Origin: Alphaproteobacteria bacterium
GTDB taxonomy: Bacteria > Pseudomonadota > Alphaproteobacteria > CAAGCB01 > CAG-977
Direction of reading: 5' to 3'
DNA: 64,000 nt
Assembly (NCBI GenBank): GCA_017480385.1
Contig: JAFVAT010000013.1
Span: forward strand, 1 to 64,000
The position numbers were made by a program, and so were the translations under genes. Every line of letters begins with the position of its first letter. The stretch's first letter is position 1. Below are positions 17,590 to 27,451 of the stretch, one piece after another. Under the pieces are notes generated by a model. That model was not told where the DNA came from and searched no databases. It saw only the letters and a program-made list of their open reading frames with translations.

Positions 17590-19122
17590 TTAAGAAAACT
17601 TCTTGATAAAATCGTCCAGAAAATAACGCAGGTCATCTTCTGTATCCGGCGTTAATGTTTTTTCCGTACGAATTGATTCCAAAACAGACGGAACTGACGC
17701 CTTCAGCTGTTCCAGCATTTCTTTTTCAAAACGGGAAATCTTTTCAATCGGCAGTTCGTCCAAATAACCGCGAATACCGGTAAAAATGGATACGACTTCT
17801 TCTTCCACCGGCATCGGGTGATATTGTTTCTGCTTCAAAAGCTCGGTCAGCCGCGCCCCGCGGTTCAACAGCTTTTGCGTCGCCGGATCCAAATCCGAAG
17901 CGAACTGAGAAAACGCCGCCATTTCACGATACTGCGCCAATTCCAGCTTAATGGAACCGGCAACCTGCTTCATCGCTTTGATCTGCGCGGAAGAGCCCAC
18001 GCGGGAAACGGAAATCCCCACGTTCACCGCCGGACGAACGCCCTGATGAAACAAAGCGCTTTCCAAGAAAATCTGACCGTCCGTAATGGAAATAACATTT
18101 GTCGGAATGTACGCGGACACGTCGCCGGCCTGCGTCTCAATGACCGGCAATGCTGTCAAAGAGCCGCTGCCCAGCTCGTCATTCATTTTTGCCGCACGTT
18201 CCAGCAAGCGGGAATGCAAATAAAACACATCGCCGGGATAGGCTTCACGGCCAGGCGGACGGCGCAGCAGCAGAGACATCTGGCGATACGCTACGGCATG
18301 CTTGGACAAATCGTCGTAGAATACAACCGCATGCATGCCGTTATCGCGGAAATATTCACCCATGGCACAGCCCGTATAGGGTGCGATAAACTGCAACGGC
18401 GCCGATTCGGAAGCCGTCGCCGCCACGACGATCGTATACTCCAAAGCGCCGTACTGTTCCAGCGTGTGCATCACTTGCGCAACCGTCGATCTTTTCTGGC
18501 CGATTGCAACATAAATGCAGAACATTTTTTCCTTATCGCTTTTCGCGCGGTCGTTCACGGCTTTTTGGTTAATAATCGTATCAAGAATGATTGCCGTTTT
18601 TCCCGTCTGACGGTCACCAATGATCAATTCACGCTGTCCGCGTCCGATCGGAATCAAAGAATCCACCGCTTTCAATCCTGTCTGCAACGGTTCATGCACG
18701 CTTTTACGCGTAATAATGCCGGGCGCTTTCACATCAACGGCACGATATTCTTCCGCTTTAATCGCGCCTTTGCCGTCAATCGGATTGCCCAACGCGTCAA
18801 CCACGCGCCCCAGCAAATCTTTTCCTACGGGTGCATTAACGATTTCCCCCGTCCGCTTGACCGTATCGCCTTCATGAATATCCGAATCCTGTCCGAAAAT
18901 CACCGCGCCGACACTGTCCGATTCCAAGTTCAGGGCCATGCCCTTCACTCCGTTTTTAAATTCGACCAATTCGCCGGCCTGAACCCGATCCAACCCGTAA
19001 ATGCGCGCAATGCCGTCCCCTACGGACAACACTTGTCCGACTTCATACATATCCGGCTGAGCGCCAAAGTTTTCAATGCGTTCCTTTAATAAAGATGAAA
19101 TTTCTGTCGCTTGGAGATTCAT
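17590..19122 (-). CDS. atpA: F1 ATP synthase alpha subunit
   Basis: 510 residues. It is the non-catalytic nucleotide-binding subunit. The P-loop [15 protein letters not shown], the block [16 protein letters not shown] and the signature [29 protein letters not shown] are clear. Its N-terminus ([19 protein letters not shown]) is the segment that binds delta. It overlaps atpH by 4 bases. Confidence 0.98.
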   Translation of the reverse strand: MNLQATEISSLLKERIENFGAQPDMYEVGQVLSVGDGIARIYGLDRVQAGELVEFKNGVKGMALNLESDSVGAVIFGQDSDIHEGDTVKRTGEIVNAPVGKDLLGRVVDALGNPIDGKGAIKAEEYRAVDVKAPGIITRKSVHEPLQTGLKAVDSLIPIGRGQRELIIGDRQTGKTAIILDTIINQKAVNDRAKSDKEKMFCIYVAIGQKRSTVAQVMHTLEQYGALEYTIVVAATASESAPLQFIAPYTGCAMGEYFRDNGMHAVVFYDDLSKHAVAYRQMSLLLRRPPGREAYPGDVFYLHSRLLERAAKMNDELGSGSLTALPVIETQAGDVSAYIPTNVISITDGQIFLESALFHQGVRPAVNVGISVSRVGSSAQIKAMKQVAGSIKLELAQYREMAAFSQFASDLDPATQKLLNRGARLTELLKQKQYHPMPVEEEVVSIFTGIRGYLDELPIEKISRFEKEMLEQLKASVPSVLESIRTEKTLTPDTEDDLRYFLDDFIKKFS

Positions 19123-19679
19123 ATCCCGACACCCTTCATAATAAGATTAAGCTTTTGCAGTTTCGTTTTCACGGAAACATCTGCCATCAAAGAACCCGTC
19201 TGAACAGTTAAACCGCCGATCAAAGCGGGATTAACTTTAACATTTAACCGGATTTCTTTATTAAAAATATTTTTCAAAACATCGATTAAATGCTGTTGCG
19301 TTTTATCATTCAGCGCTTGAGCCGAAACGACAAAAACAGGCAATATTCCCTTATATTCCTCATACAATTGTATGAAAGCTTCGGCAATTTCTTTAAAAAC
19401 AAACGTACGCCCGTTTTCTATCAAAACACCTAAAAAATGGCACATTAATTCTGATAAATTGACTTTATCCGCCACTAAATTCACGCCCTTTTCACGATCA
19501 CGAGCACTGATCAGCCGCGACGTCATCAGCATTTTCCATTCCAAACTGTTGAACATCAACTGATGAAGAGACTGCACTTCCTGCGCGACGGCGTCAGCCT
19601 GATTGTGTTCTATGGCCTCTTGAAGCAGAGCTTTCGCGTATTTCTTTGCCAACTCCGCTTGGTTGATTTTTTTCGCCAT
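19119..19679 (-). CDS. atpH: F1 ATP synthase delta subunit
   Basis: 186 residues. Delta joins the top of F1 to the peripheral stalk (OSCP family). The N-terminal helical domain begins [16 protein letters not shown], and the C-terminal part holds the family element [29 protein letters not shown]. It is first in the operon, and a matching promoter lies 65-93 bases upstream. Fo genes are not in the window; separate F1 and Fo loci are the rule in Alphaproteobacteria. Confidence 0.95.
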   Translation of the reverse strand: MAKKINQAELAKKYAKALLQEAIEHNQADAVAQEVQSLHQLMFNSLEWKMLMTSRLISARDREKGVNLVADKVNLSELMCHFLGVLIENGRTFVFKEIAEAFIQLYEEYKGILPVFVVSAQALNDKTQQHLIDVLKNIFNKEIRLNVKVNPALIGGLTVQTGSLMADVSVKTKLQKLNLIMKGVGI

Positions 19680-19743
19680 AATACCTTCCGTTCAAACAAA
19701 TCCTTGCCCTTTTTCTGAGCAGCTGTTTTTTTATAAACATTCT

Positions 19744-19772
19744 TTTATAACAACAAAAAAAACCATTTTCAA
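19744..19772 (-). promoter_or_regulatory. Sigma-70-type promoter for the atp operon
   Basis: On the minus strand TTGAAA (19772-19767) and TATAAA (19749-19744) are separated by exactly 17 bases. Transcription would begin near 19737 and give a ~58-base leader before atpH. It is the best match upstream of the operon. The rest of 19773-19976 is AT-rich and shows nothing I can name. Confidence 0.55.
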
Positions 19773-19976
19773 ACAGAATATATTTTTTCGGCCTAAATTC
19801 AAAACGCCTTCACATCACAAAGAAGGCCTTTTCTAAACATTGAACTCTAAGCCTAAAATTCAGAAAATCCTGCCGCGCTAATAATTTACAGACTGTCCCC
19901 GTATCGCCAAAAACATTTAACAGGTACAAACTCTTTTCGCAAAATGGTTTCTCCCCCAAAACAAAAAATTAAAAGG

Positions 19977-20009
19977 AAAGCCCTCTTGCCGATAAAGCAA
20001 GAGGGCTTT
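19977..20009. terminator. Bidirectional rho-independent terminator
   Basis: AAAGCCCTCTTGC (19977-19989) and GCAAGAGGGCTTT (19997-20009) form a perfect 13-bp stem with a 7-base loop. T runs follow on both strands (TTTTTT on plus; TTTCCTTTTAATTTTTT on minus). It closes the minus-strand exported-protein operon and insulates the atp promoter. Confidence 0.92.
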
Positions 20010-20029
20010 TTTATCGCAATATTAATTGC

Positions 20030-21901
20030 TTATAAAACCGGACAACCAACAGCAGGAACAGAAGATAATTCCTCCATCTTGCCGGACAGATTATCCTTAT
20101 AGTTTTCATTCGCCGTTGCATCTGCAACTGCTGTCAGCAACAAGGAATTAATCTCCGATGCATTATCACGCGTTACATTCACCAAAAATTCGGTATCTTT
20201 CTGCAAAGCGTTCATAGTTGTTGTTTCCTCTGCTAAAACCTGCTGCACAGAAGGCAGTAACTTTCCGCTAAAAGAAGCTGTCAGACTTTGCATTTTTGAC
20301 TTAGCTGAAGCTATTTTTGCATTCTGCAGTTCGCCCATTTTCTTCAGAGCCATATTGTAATCGGACTCTTTAGCCAGATCGAAACTGTCTGCATTCGGAA
20401 CCGTATAACCCGCCTTGCTGAGCGTTGAAAGAATGTTTTCATTCATTTCCTTAATAGAAGCAATAGCGCGATCTTTCACCGGTTCCTGCTCTTCTTTCGC
20501 AGAAACAAGCGCCAAATAAGAACCTATTCTGTTAGTCATTAAAGGAATCGGCAGTTTCGGAATACCATGCGAATCGTTTTTAATTTCACCTGTCGCCGCA
20601 TTATAATCTCCCGGACGATATCTAACCTTACTGCCATGTTTTTCAACCAGATTGGACAATTCTCCCGAAGAGGTAAAGTTATCAATCGATTCTGTCACCT
20701 TATACCATGGATCCGGCAGTTCAGATGCTATTTCCGGAATCTGCTTTTCAACACTCATGATATAAACGGACTCACGCCATGGCGGCAAAGGCTTTTGCGG
20801 CAAATAAGGCGGTTCCATATTCGGAACGGAATATCCATCCTTCAGTTTATAAGCCTTCAGCGCTTTTACATACGCCTGATGCTTCGTGTACAAACTGCCT
20901 TTGTTCACACGGACACATTTATTCTTCTTGCCGTCTGTTTGACCGCACCACTTTTCATCAACAGTTGCTGTTTTTGAATTATATTTCGTATTGGAAACTG
21001 TTACAGCCGGCACCTCTCCGCTGTAGTAGTCTTCGGGCAAATAAGAATCCTTTGACGACAGCGCAGGTCTGGCCGGGAAGCTCAGATGACCACCCAATTT
21101 GTAACTTTTTTCCATTTCTTTATAATGGTTTTCCAAATAAACATCATAAACATGTTTCTGGTCAACCCAAGGCGTAAATTTCTTCTTCACGCTGCCCCAT
21201 TTTTTCGGAGAAGCGTAAATATCCTTCAAAACAGCATACCCGACGTCCCAACGAATCTTTCCGAATGCGGATGCCTCGTCCATATCCATATCCGTTGTAG
21301 CGCTTTCAGCCTCCGCCGATCCTTTTGCAACCATTGCATTGGCTTGTTCAGTCGTAGTATTTTCATTAATGTTGGCATACGGAGAATTAGCAGCAGAAGC
21401 TGAAGCCGTACCATCATCAGAAGCATCTCCCGCATTAACCTTATTTTCCAAGGCCTTTAACTTAGAAGACGATTCCGCATCACCAAAAGAGTCGGAAGCC
21501 TCAGCCAATAAAGTAGATGCTGTATCTTCCGCATAGGCAGAAGCCTTTTTCCAAACAGTCGCCCCGTTTGAAAAATTCTCATTTAACAATGAAATATTGC
21601 ATTGTGTATTTTGATTTAAACGACGCTCTATTTCATTATATTTTTCAATACTTGCTTTATATTCTTCCAACTGCTTTTTATCTGCAAGCAAAGAAACAGC
21701 CGTTTGATGTAAATCTAAAGCAACATTAACATCTGCCTTCACTTCTCCCAATTTCGGATATTGTTTAAAGCTGATATTAGCGGCAACCGCCTTTGCTTTG
21801 GGCTGTTGAAAACCTGCCTGAGCCGATTCGAAAGAAAGGATAAAAAAGCCCGTAGACAGCATCGTCAATGCCATAAGTGTGTTTTTTAATGTAGGTTTCA
21901 T
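20030..21901 (-). CDS. Large exported protein of the secretion locus, unknown family
   Basis: 623 residues with a signal peptide (TLKNTLMALTMLSTGFFILSFESAQA). The first ~200 mature residues are helical and rich in Ala, Ser, Asp and Glu. The middle has aromatic- and Pro-rich sequence (PNMEPPYLPQKPLPPWRES, LPDPWYKVTESIDNF) and a Cys pair (WCGQTDGKKNKC) that could form a disulphide. The last ~150 residues are again helical, ending VGCPVL. It is last in a five-gene operon of exported proteins and is followed by a strong terminator. AGGAG precedes the ATG. No family was recognised; role as structural part or substrate of the adjacent machine is inference. Confidence 0.8.
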   Translation of the reverse strand: MKPTLKNTLMALTMLSTGFFILSFESAQAGFQQPKAKAVAANISFKQYPKLGEVKADVNVALDLHQTAVSLLADKKQLEEYKASIEKYNEIERRLNQNTQCNISLLNENFSNGATVWKKASAYAEDTASTLLAEASDSFGDAESSSKLKALENKVNAGDASDDGTASASAANSPYANINENTTTEQANAMVAKGSAEAESATTDMDMDEASAFGKIRWDVGYAVLKDIYASPKKWGSVKKKFTPWVDQKHVYDVYLENHYKEMEKSYKLGGHLSFPARPALSSKDSYLPEDYYSGEVPAVTVSNTKYNSKTATVDEKWCGQTDGKKNKCVRVNKGSLYTKHQAYVKALKAYKLKDGYSVPNMEPPYLPQKPLPPWRESVYIMSVEKQIPEIASELPDPWYKVTESIDNFTSSGELSNLVEKHGSKVRYRPGDYNAATGEIKNDSHGIPKLPIPLMTNRIGSYLALVSAKEEQEPVKDRAIASIKEMNENILSTLSKAGYTVPNADSFDLAKESDYNMALKKMGELQNAKIASAKSKMQSLTASFSGKLLPSVQQVLAEETTTMNALQKDTEFLVNVTRDNASEINSLLLTAVADATANENYKDNLSGKMEELSSVPAVGCPVL

Positions 21902-21926
21902 GTTTTTCTCCTATCTTTTCAAATAG

Positions 21927-22697
21927 CTACATATTACTGAAGATCGGCTTATTCAGAACAATCCCCTTTAATTTAGCAGCCGTATCCGCCTGTAGCGATG
22001 CTGCCAACAACTGATTTTGAACGATCATCAGCTGATATTCCATTAAATGAGCCGCATAATTTGCACGCTGCGCCTTATTCAAATCATCAGCACTATCAAT
22101 TTGCTTTTGGATATCCTCAGCAGCCGTCATCAATTCTTCCAGCTTATTTTCCATGTACGCATTGAAGCCCAATACTTCAACGACATTGTTAAAATCAAAC
22201 TGGTTTTGATAATATGACATTAAATCACGGTCATATTTTGTATACGGCGCTTTTTCATCATTCCAACCGGGACGTAAGAAAATAACTTCCACAGCCTTTG
22301 CTACAGCCATAGGATCCTCCGCATCCATTGATGGGAAAGCCTCTAAAGAAGCATAATCTTCATTTGCCGCTGTCGTTCCGCCGGAAAAACTGGGCGGCTC
22401 AAGCTTAATATCCGCCAAAGATGGCAACTGCCCCGAACGCAATTTTTCCAAAGCATTATCAGCTATTTCTTTTAACTTAGCCTGACCTTCTTTCAATAAT
22501 GCCGCAGGCACATGGGGAATAATCGCCGGTATAGAAGTAAAGTCCATAACTGGCATACCCGGTGTTGCCTTCAAGATCATTTTAAACAAACAGATCGGAT
22601 TAACCGGCATACACTTAGCATTTGCCTGAGAGGCTGAGAAAGCCAAAATCACGCCAACCGCTAAGAATGTTTTTTTCATTTTACTAATAGTCAACAT
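21927..22697 (-). CDS. Exported protein of the secretion locus (VirB5-region), unknown
   Basis: About 256 residues. The ATG at 22697 has AAAAGGA 8 bases upstream and gives a signal peptide (SKMKKTFLAVGVILAFSASQANA). A second ATG at 22679, just after the upstream stop, would shorten it by six residues. The mature N-terminus has two nearby cysteines (KCMPVNPICLF). The rest is mostly helical, with a coiled-coil-like C-terminal third (YMENKLEELMTAAEDIQKQ onward) ending in Gln- and Leu-rich sequence. It is cotranscribed with the flanking exported proteins. No family was identified; resemblance to VirB5/TrbJ-like proteins is by size, export and helix content only. Confidence 0.75.
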   Translation of the reverse strand: MLTISKMKKTFLAVGVILAFSASQANAKCMPVNPICLFKMILKATPGMPVMDFTSIPAIIPHVPAALLKEGQAKLKEIADNALEKLRSGQLPSLADIKLEPPSFSGGTTAANEDYASLEAFPSMDAEDPMAVAKAVEVIFLRPGWNDEKAPYTKYDRDLMSYYQNQFDFNNVVEVLGFNAYMENKLEELMTAAEDIQKQIDSADDLNKAQRANYAAHLMEYQLMIVQNQLLAASLQADTAAKLKGIVLNKPIFSNM

Positions 22698-23463
22698 CGA
22701 TTTCGTCCTTTTCTTCTTCAGTGTATTTTCCTGCGCCCATTTCCAGATCTTTAATTGGTGCGGGCTTTGCAAAACCGCCGGAAGGCATACTGTTAACTCG
22801 ACCAACAAGTTCTTTCTTCATTTTTGACAGCTCTAAAGAAATTTGATTCAAACGTTCATAATTTCCTGCCATAATCATCAACGTATTAGCATTAACACTA
22901 TCCTGAACGGTTTCCGCATTCTTCATCGCTTCATCTGCTTTTTTAAATCGCTCTGCCGACTGCTTTCCGGCATTCATCGCCATATAAAACGCTTTTGCCA
23001 AAACTTCTGAAGAAACAGCAGCCTGATATTCCCGTCTGGCAACGTTAATTTCCTTACGTTCTTCCGTTGTTGCATTTTCTTTAAGATTAAAAAGAGAATT
23101 CTTAACCGCTTTCATAGCATCTTTTGCACCATTGGCTCCCTTAGCTGACGCTTCAACCGGCGATTGAGATCTCCCATTTGTAAAAGAATCAAGCTGTAAA
23201 CCGGCTGCCGCAGCTTTTCCAAGTGCTTTCAAATCTCCCGAAAGAGCGGCCTGGCCAACCGCCTGAACTTGAGAAATCGTTGATTTCACTTGATTTACAC
23301 GGCTTAAAACTTGCGGTACCGGCTGGAAACGACCAATTAAGTTCGTAATCAATGATGCTAATTTAGCCACATCAAAAGTCGGCCAGCCCTGAGCCTGCGC
23401 TTCCGAAACAGGAGTTAATAATGCAAGCGTTAACATTCCTGTTAAAAATATTTGCTTTTTCAT
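22684..23463 (-). CDS. Exported helical protein of the secretion locus, VirB5-like by context
   Basis: 259 residues with a signal peptide (KKQIFLTGMLTLALLTPVSEAQA). The mature protein opens with an amphipathic stretch (DVAKLASLITNLIGRFQPVPQ) and is helical throughout, with long charged helices (ATTEERKEINVARREYQAAVS, NYERLNQISLELSKMKKEL). The acidic C-terminus (EEKDEIDVDY) ends just before the next gene. AGGAGG lies 6 bases before the ATG and overlaps the upstream stop. The build (signal peptide, no Cys, coiled coil, ~230 mature residues) matches VirB5/TrbJ proteins that sit at pilus tips. Family membership is not proven. Confidence 0.75.
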   Translation of the reverse strand: MKKQIFLTGMLTLALLTPVSEAQAQGWPTFDVAKLASLITNLIGRFQPVPQVLSRVNQVKSTISQVQAVGQAALSGDLKALGKAAAAGLQLDSFTNGRSQSPVEASAKGANGAKDAMKAVKNSLFNLKENATTEERKEINVARREYQAAVSSEVLAKAFYMAMNAGKQSAERFKKADEAMKNAETVQDSVNANTLMIMAGNYERLNQISLELSKMKKELVGRVNSMPSGGFAKPAPIKDLEMGAGKYTEEEKDEIDVDY

Positions 23464-23472
23464 TTATTCCTC

Positions 23473-24168
23473 CTATTTTTGATTGAGTGCATCTGCCGCT
23501 TTAGAACCAAAGCCGCTGATAGCTGCAAGCCCTTGAATCTGCGATTGACTAGACAGCAACAACTGTTGATAGTTTGTTTGTTCCAATTTCAACAAAGCTA
23601 CTTTATTAATCTCATTTTGCAGATCTGTTTCTGCATCTTTACCTTCAGCATCTTGCTTAAGCTTTTCAATCGTCTCAATATCTTTATCCAGCTGCTTACG
23701 AGTCGCGACAGCTTTTCCATATCCTGAAACAAGAGATGTATATTTGAACTCTTCCCTTTTCTGATTCAGCTCATCTTGTTCCGTATATGAGGCCGTATCT
23801 GTTTGAAGATACAGATTTTTCTTCATCCAATTAATTGCGGCTTCCGGATCATCAGCCTTGTCCGCCAAACCATCGGGAAGAACCAGCAATGTTTGCTTTG
23901 TTCCTCCTTTATCGGAATTACGATCGAAAATACCACCGGCAGCATTTTTCAACATTGCCTTCCAATCGCCGGAACCGCCTAAATTTTGAAGCATCGTTTC
24001 AATATTCATGCTGGACTGGATCTGTTTCAGCTGAGAACGAATTTCAGAAAACTGATCCAAAATAGCCTGGATTTTCATTGTAATATCCATAGTCGTCTGT
24101 GCATGGGCATTAAACGGCGTCCCGAATACGATCAAGACGGAAGCAATAAGTGTATATTTACGTAACAT
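23473..24168 (-). CDS. VirB5/TrbJ-like exported protein
   Basis: 231 residues with a signal peptide (LRKYTLIASVLIVFGTPFNAHAQ). The mature start TTMDITMKIQAILDQFSEIRSQLKQIQSSM is the kind of N-terminal amphipathic coil seen in VirB5/TrbJ. The C-terminal half is a long charged helix pair (LNQKREEFKYTSLVS, DKDIETIEKLKQDAEGKD) finishing with a Gln-rich helix (QTNYQQLLLSSQSQIQGL). VirB5 proteins are minor pilus components or adhesins of type IV secretion systems. Position a short distance from virB4/virB3 supports this. It is likely a paralogue-like neighbour of the 24201-24875 gene in design, but sequence similarity between them is not obvious. Confidence 0.7.
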   Translation of the reverse strand: MLRKYTLIASVLIVFGTPFNAHAQTTMDITMKIQAILDQFSEIRSQLKQIQSSMNIETMLQNLGGSGDWKAMLKNAAGGIFDRNSDKGGTKQTLLVLPDGLADKADDPEAAINWMKKNLYLQTDTASYTEQDELNQKREEFKYTSLVSGYGKAVATRKQLDKDIETIEKLKQDAEGKDAETDLQNEINKVALLKLEQTNYQQLLLSSQSQIQGLAAISGFGSKAADALNQK

Positions 24169-24200
24169 TGTTTTTCTCCATCTTTTTGCCGAAACAACCG

Positions 24201-24875
24201 TTAATTACACAATGCGTCTAAAGATGATGATGCCAAATTCCCTGCGGCCATAGCTGTAGAGGAAGCGGCCTGCTGGTAAATGACTTTTAACGTTGCCGTA
24301 TTTGCACCAAGCAACTGCATCTGATCATCCGAAGCACTGCTGGCTTCCTGAGCCTTTTTCATATCTTCACCTGTTGCAAGATTTTGCTGTAAAGCAAAGG
24401 AATTAGCCAAGTTTTTCATGGACAATTCTTGCGCCATGCTGTTTTTAGCATTAACACACGTTTGATGTACGTCTGTATCAAATTTTTCTTTTGCTTTTTT
24501 TTGCAGTCTTTCAATATTTTCCGCAATTTTTTCCGGATCTTTCATGACGCTTTCAGAAAAACCGGCCTTAGACATTTCTTGAGGAATTTTAACCCCGGAC
24601 ATGCCACCGCTTAACATTGATTGCGCCTGGCCTTTCGCAAAATTTTTCAAAGCGTCCATGCTTAATTTATCGCCCATAGCCTTAGCCTGTTCGATACCGT
24701 TTGTAATTTGGTCTTTGACTTTTTTCAATTCGTCAATATGCTTCGTTAGCTGATCGATTTGCGTCGCCAGCTCCGCCCCTATGGTCGGAACGGGAATAGC
24801 ATGCGCCGCCCCTATGCGGAAAAGAAAAGAAACCGCCACTAAACCAAATACTGCTGATTTTCTTAAGTATGTCAT
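24201..24875 (-). CDS. VirB5/TrbJ-like exported protein, first gene of operon
   Basis: 224 residues with a signal peptide ending AAHA. The mature start IPVPTIGAELATQIDQLTKHI followed by DELKKVKDQITNGIEQAKAM resembles VirB5, whose mature N-termini often read IPV followed by a coil. The C-terminal region is Ala/Ser-rich (QQAASSTAMAAGNLASS). It has a strong ribosome binding site (AGGGAGG) and a near-consensus promoter 50-78 bases upstream, so the five-gene operon 24875-20030 seems to be independently and strongly expressed. VirB5 identity is inferred from pattern and neighbours. Confidence 0.72.
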   Translation of the reverse strand: MTYLRKSAVFGLVAVSFLFRIGAAHAIPVPTIGAELATQIDQLTKHIDELKKVKDQITNGIEQAKAMGDKLSMDALKNFAKGQAQSMLSGGMSGVKIPQEMSKAGFSESVMKDPEKIAENIERLQKKAKEKFDTDVHQTCVNAKNSMAQELSMKNLANSFALQQNLATGEDMKKAQEASSASDDQMQLLGANTATLKVIYQQAASSTAMAAGNLASSSLDALCN

Positions 24876-24924
24876 AAAAGCCTCCCTTTAATGCTTATGG
24901 CTATGCACACAAACTTGTTTATTA

Positions 24925-24953
24925 ATTATAGTGTAACCATATAATTATGGCAA
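24925..24953 (-). promoter_or_regulatory. Strong sigma-70-type promoter for the exported-protein operon
   Basis: On the minus strand TTGCCA (24953-24948) and a perfect TATAAT (24930-24925) are 17 bases apart. Transcription would start near 24918, about 43 bases before the first gene's ATG. It lies just past the virB4 terminator. Confidence 0.7.
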
Positions 24954-24990
24954 AACAATGGTTTTCATTGTGGCAATTATGACAAAAAAA

Positions 24991-25013
24991 AGACAGAACC
25001 AAATGTTCTGTCT
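24991..25013 (-). terminator. Rho-independent terminator after virB4
   Basis: AGACAGAAC (24991-24999) and GTTCTGTCT (25005-25013) form a perfect 9-bp stem with a 5-base loop. Eight A residues before it on the plus strand give the T tract on the minus strand. It ends the virB3-virB4 transcript 15 bases after the virB4 stop. Confidence 0.85.
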
Positions 25014-25027
25014 GATTCTTAACATTT

Positions 25028-27451
25028 TTACGCCACTTCAAGATACTTCTCAACGAAGCCTTCCGGACCATATTCTTTCATCAGCTGCTCTGCCAGCAAA
25101 ACGTGCTTGCGTCCAGAAGAATACAATTTCAAAAACGGCCCCAATCCGCCTAAATTAACGTCTAAAATAACAGACTCACCAACCGCCGGACGGGCAACTA
25201 AAATGGCATACTTCAGATCTTTAAACGAACGGCCAAAAACGAAATCACGTTCATGCGGCGTCAACCGCCAGTTTTCATAGTCTTCTTCCATACCTTGCGG
25301 GTTACGGAAAAAAATCACAGTTTGACACTGACCGCGAATCACTTCACCCATTCCCAATGAGTCAACGATATTAGGCTGTTGGAAAGCACAAAGATAGGCT
25401 TGGCGTTTCTTACGTCCTTCCTGCAGACCGATGACAAATTGATCGCGGAACATCGGGTGTTTCAGCATAGGCGCCGTTTCATCGATCATAATCAGACTGG
25501 GATCACCCGTATCGCCCGAAACGCTGTGAATACGTTGCATAATATAACTGATCACTGCCGGCGCTAAAATTTCATCTTCAAAAATATGCGTAAAGTCAAA
25601 AGCAATGAATTTTGCCGTCATATCCAATGTATCATTTGGAGAATTAAAAATTAGCCCATACTGTTGGTCATTGACCCAACGGAACAATTCACGCCGCATG
25701 GCTCCGGTCGGAGAAAAACAGCTTTTATGTAAATTTTTCAACGTTCTTTCTTCCGGACGCAGATAATCAAACGCCGTCGTAACGGCACGTGCGATTTCTT
25801 TTTCGGAAACAGCATCATCAACCATTGTAATCGCCTTCAGCCAGCGCCGCAAAAAAGCCCTGTTTTCCGGCGTATCTCGACAAGAGAACGGATTCATAGA
25901 GGTTGAATCCTTATCACCATCAAAGTTAACATACGCGCCCTGAATAGAACGACAGAATACTTCCACACCTCTGTGACGGTCAAAGAAGTATACGCGCAAA
26001 TCATTATGACGCATTGCCTGACCGGCCAAAAAAGCCAGCAATGTTGTTTTACCTTGACCGGTGGACCCCAATAAAATACAGTGCGCCACCGCGTTAGCCG
26101 CTGCCGTTACATGGAACTGCCAACGATAAGCCGTACCGCTGATTGTCCTAAATATCGTAATCGGTCCCGGTCCCCAGTCACTGCTCGCGTTTCCTTCCGG
26201 CGCTTTTTCAAGATTAATTGCCGTTGCCACCGCTCTGGACAAATATGTATATGTTCTGGGATAAATATCATAAGTTGGAAACTGAGCAAAGAAAGAAGCC
26301 TGCGCAACCCAACCTTCCCGAACAGGAGTAACACCATATAAACGGCAAAGACGCTCTACCTCCATTTGTCCGAATTCGATTTCATCTTTTGACATGCCGA
26401 ATATAAACAGAGTCATCGAATAATGACACAAAGTTTGCGTATTACTATCTGTAGAATCAAGAAGTTCAATAGCTTCATCATACTGCGCCATTGTCGATGC
26501 CGAAAAACTTGTTACACGCGCCATACGTTTCTGCTGCATCAATAAAGCCAAAGCTGCGATTTTAGGAATAGGCGTAATGGTATGCAGTAAATTGACTTCA
26601 ACGTTAATAGACAACAAATCTGATATCATTTGTTCATCTATATAATCTCCGGGACTGCGGATTCCCATAACAATACAGAGCAATTCCGTTTCTCCGCGAA
26701 AGAACCGGATCAATCCTTCATCTCCGGTGAAATGGATATAATCAGCCGTCAGCATAGATTTCAGCTCTGCCCCTTCCATGGTTCCGATCCTCGGCAAAGG
26801 CATGGCTATAGGACTGCACAAACGCGCAAAAAACGTAAATGGGCTGAGCTCTAAATCACTTTCTTTCGTTTCAAAAAGCTGAGTAGGTTCATACATATCC
26901 AAAACAGCAGTTAAAGCTTGAGCCGCCTGAGCCAAATCTCGATCATAATTTTTACGTTCTTTAACAGATAAAATAATATAATGTTTGTTACGGAAAACAC
27001 GGCTCAGATTATCCGTCCACTTATCTGCGATAGCACGCAAAATAGGATTTTCATGACGGACCTCTTCCCCTAAAGGTATCATTTCCCGAATCGTCAAAAC
27101 ACGAACCGTAATATTTAAATCCGCCATAGAATCAATAAAACTTTTTCGTGCTTCCAGCATTCCTTCTCTAATTTCAGGCTGAATCATGGCAACATCAGCA
27201 CCTTTGATAGAAAAGACTCTTACTAGCGTCCCATCATGACATTCTATTGTCGTTCCATCATCCTTTAATCTTTCGAACGGCAAAAAATCGCTCACTTGGG
27301 TTTCTTGCGGTTTAGGTAGAATCATTTCGCCTAATTTCGTAGCCAACAATCCTGCAAATGCCGCAACAGAAACGATTCCCAGGATACTGACGAAAACTTC
27401 TGCAGATCCCAGACTTTGAACAAAGACAGAAAAAATACTTTCAGGGGGCAA
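25028..27451 (-). CDS. virB4: VirB4-like type IV secretion ATPase
   Basis: About 807 residues from a TTG at 27451, which has AAAGGA upstream and overlaps the virB3 stop by 11 bases; an upstream ATG at 27505 lies deeper inside virB3 and is less likely. VirB4 powers assembly and substrate movement in type IV secretion. The Walker A GSTGQGKTTLL is at about residues 462-470, and the Walker B LIMIDETAPML at about 653-663. Later motifs include FQQPNIVDSL and the C-terminal RDFVFG. A hydrophobic segment near the N-terminus (VFVSILGIVSVAAFAGLLAT) suggests membrane anchoring, seen in some VirB4/VirB3-linked lineages. The protein is full length and uninterrupted. Confidence 0.92.
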   Translation of the reverse strand: MPPESIFSVFVQSLGSAEVFVSILGIVSVAAFAGLLATKLGEMILPKPQETQVSDFLPFERLKDDGTTIECHDGTLVRVFSIKGADVAMIQPEIREGMLEARKSFIDSMADLNITVRVLTIREMIPLGEEVRHENPILRAIADKWTDNLSRVFRNKHYIILSVKERKNYDRDLAQAAQALTAVLDMYEPTQLFETKESDLELSPFTFFARLCSPIAMPLPRIGTMEGAELKSMLTADYIHFTGDEGLIRFFRGETELLCIVMGIRSPGDYIDEQMISDLLSINVEVNLLHTITPIPKIAALALLMQQKRMARVTSFSASTMAQYDEAIELLDSTDSNTQTLCHYSMTLFIFGMSKDEIEFGQMEVERLCRLYGVTPVREGWVAQASFFAQFPTYDIYPRTYTYLSRAVATAINLEKAPEGNASSDWGPGPITIFRTISGTAYRWQFHVTAAANAVAHCILLGSTGQGKTTLLAFLAGQAMRHNDLRVYFFDRHRGVEVFCRSIQGAYVNFDGDKDSTSMNPFSCRDTPENRAFLRRWLKAITMVDDAVSEKEIARAVTTAFDYLRPEERTLKNLHKSCFSPTGAMRRELFRWVNDQQYGLIFNSPNDTLDMTAKFIAFDFTHIFEDEILAPAVISYIMQRIHSVSGDTGDPSLIMIDETAPMLKHPMFRDQFVIGLQEGRKKRQAYLCAFQQPNIVDSLGMGEVIRGQCQTVIFFRNPQGMEEDYENWRLTPHERDFVFGRSFKDLKYAILVARPAVGESVILDVNLGGLGPFLKLYSSGRKHVLLAEQLMKEYGPEGFVEKYLEVA

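Noticed and set aside
17818-19089. A 423-codon open frame on the plus strand opposite atpA
   Set aside because: It lies wholly antisense to a certain atpA gene, is rich in Arg/His as shadow frames are here, and has no motif.
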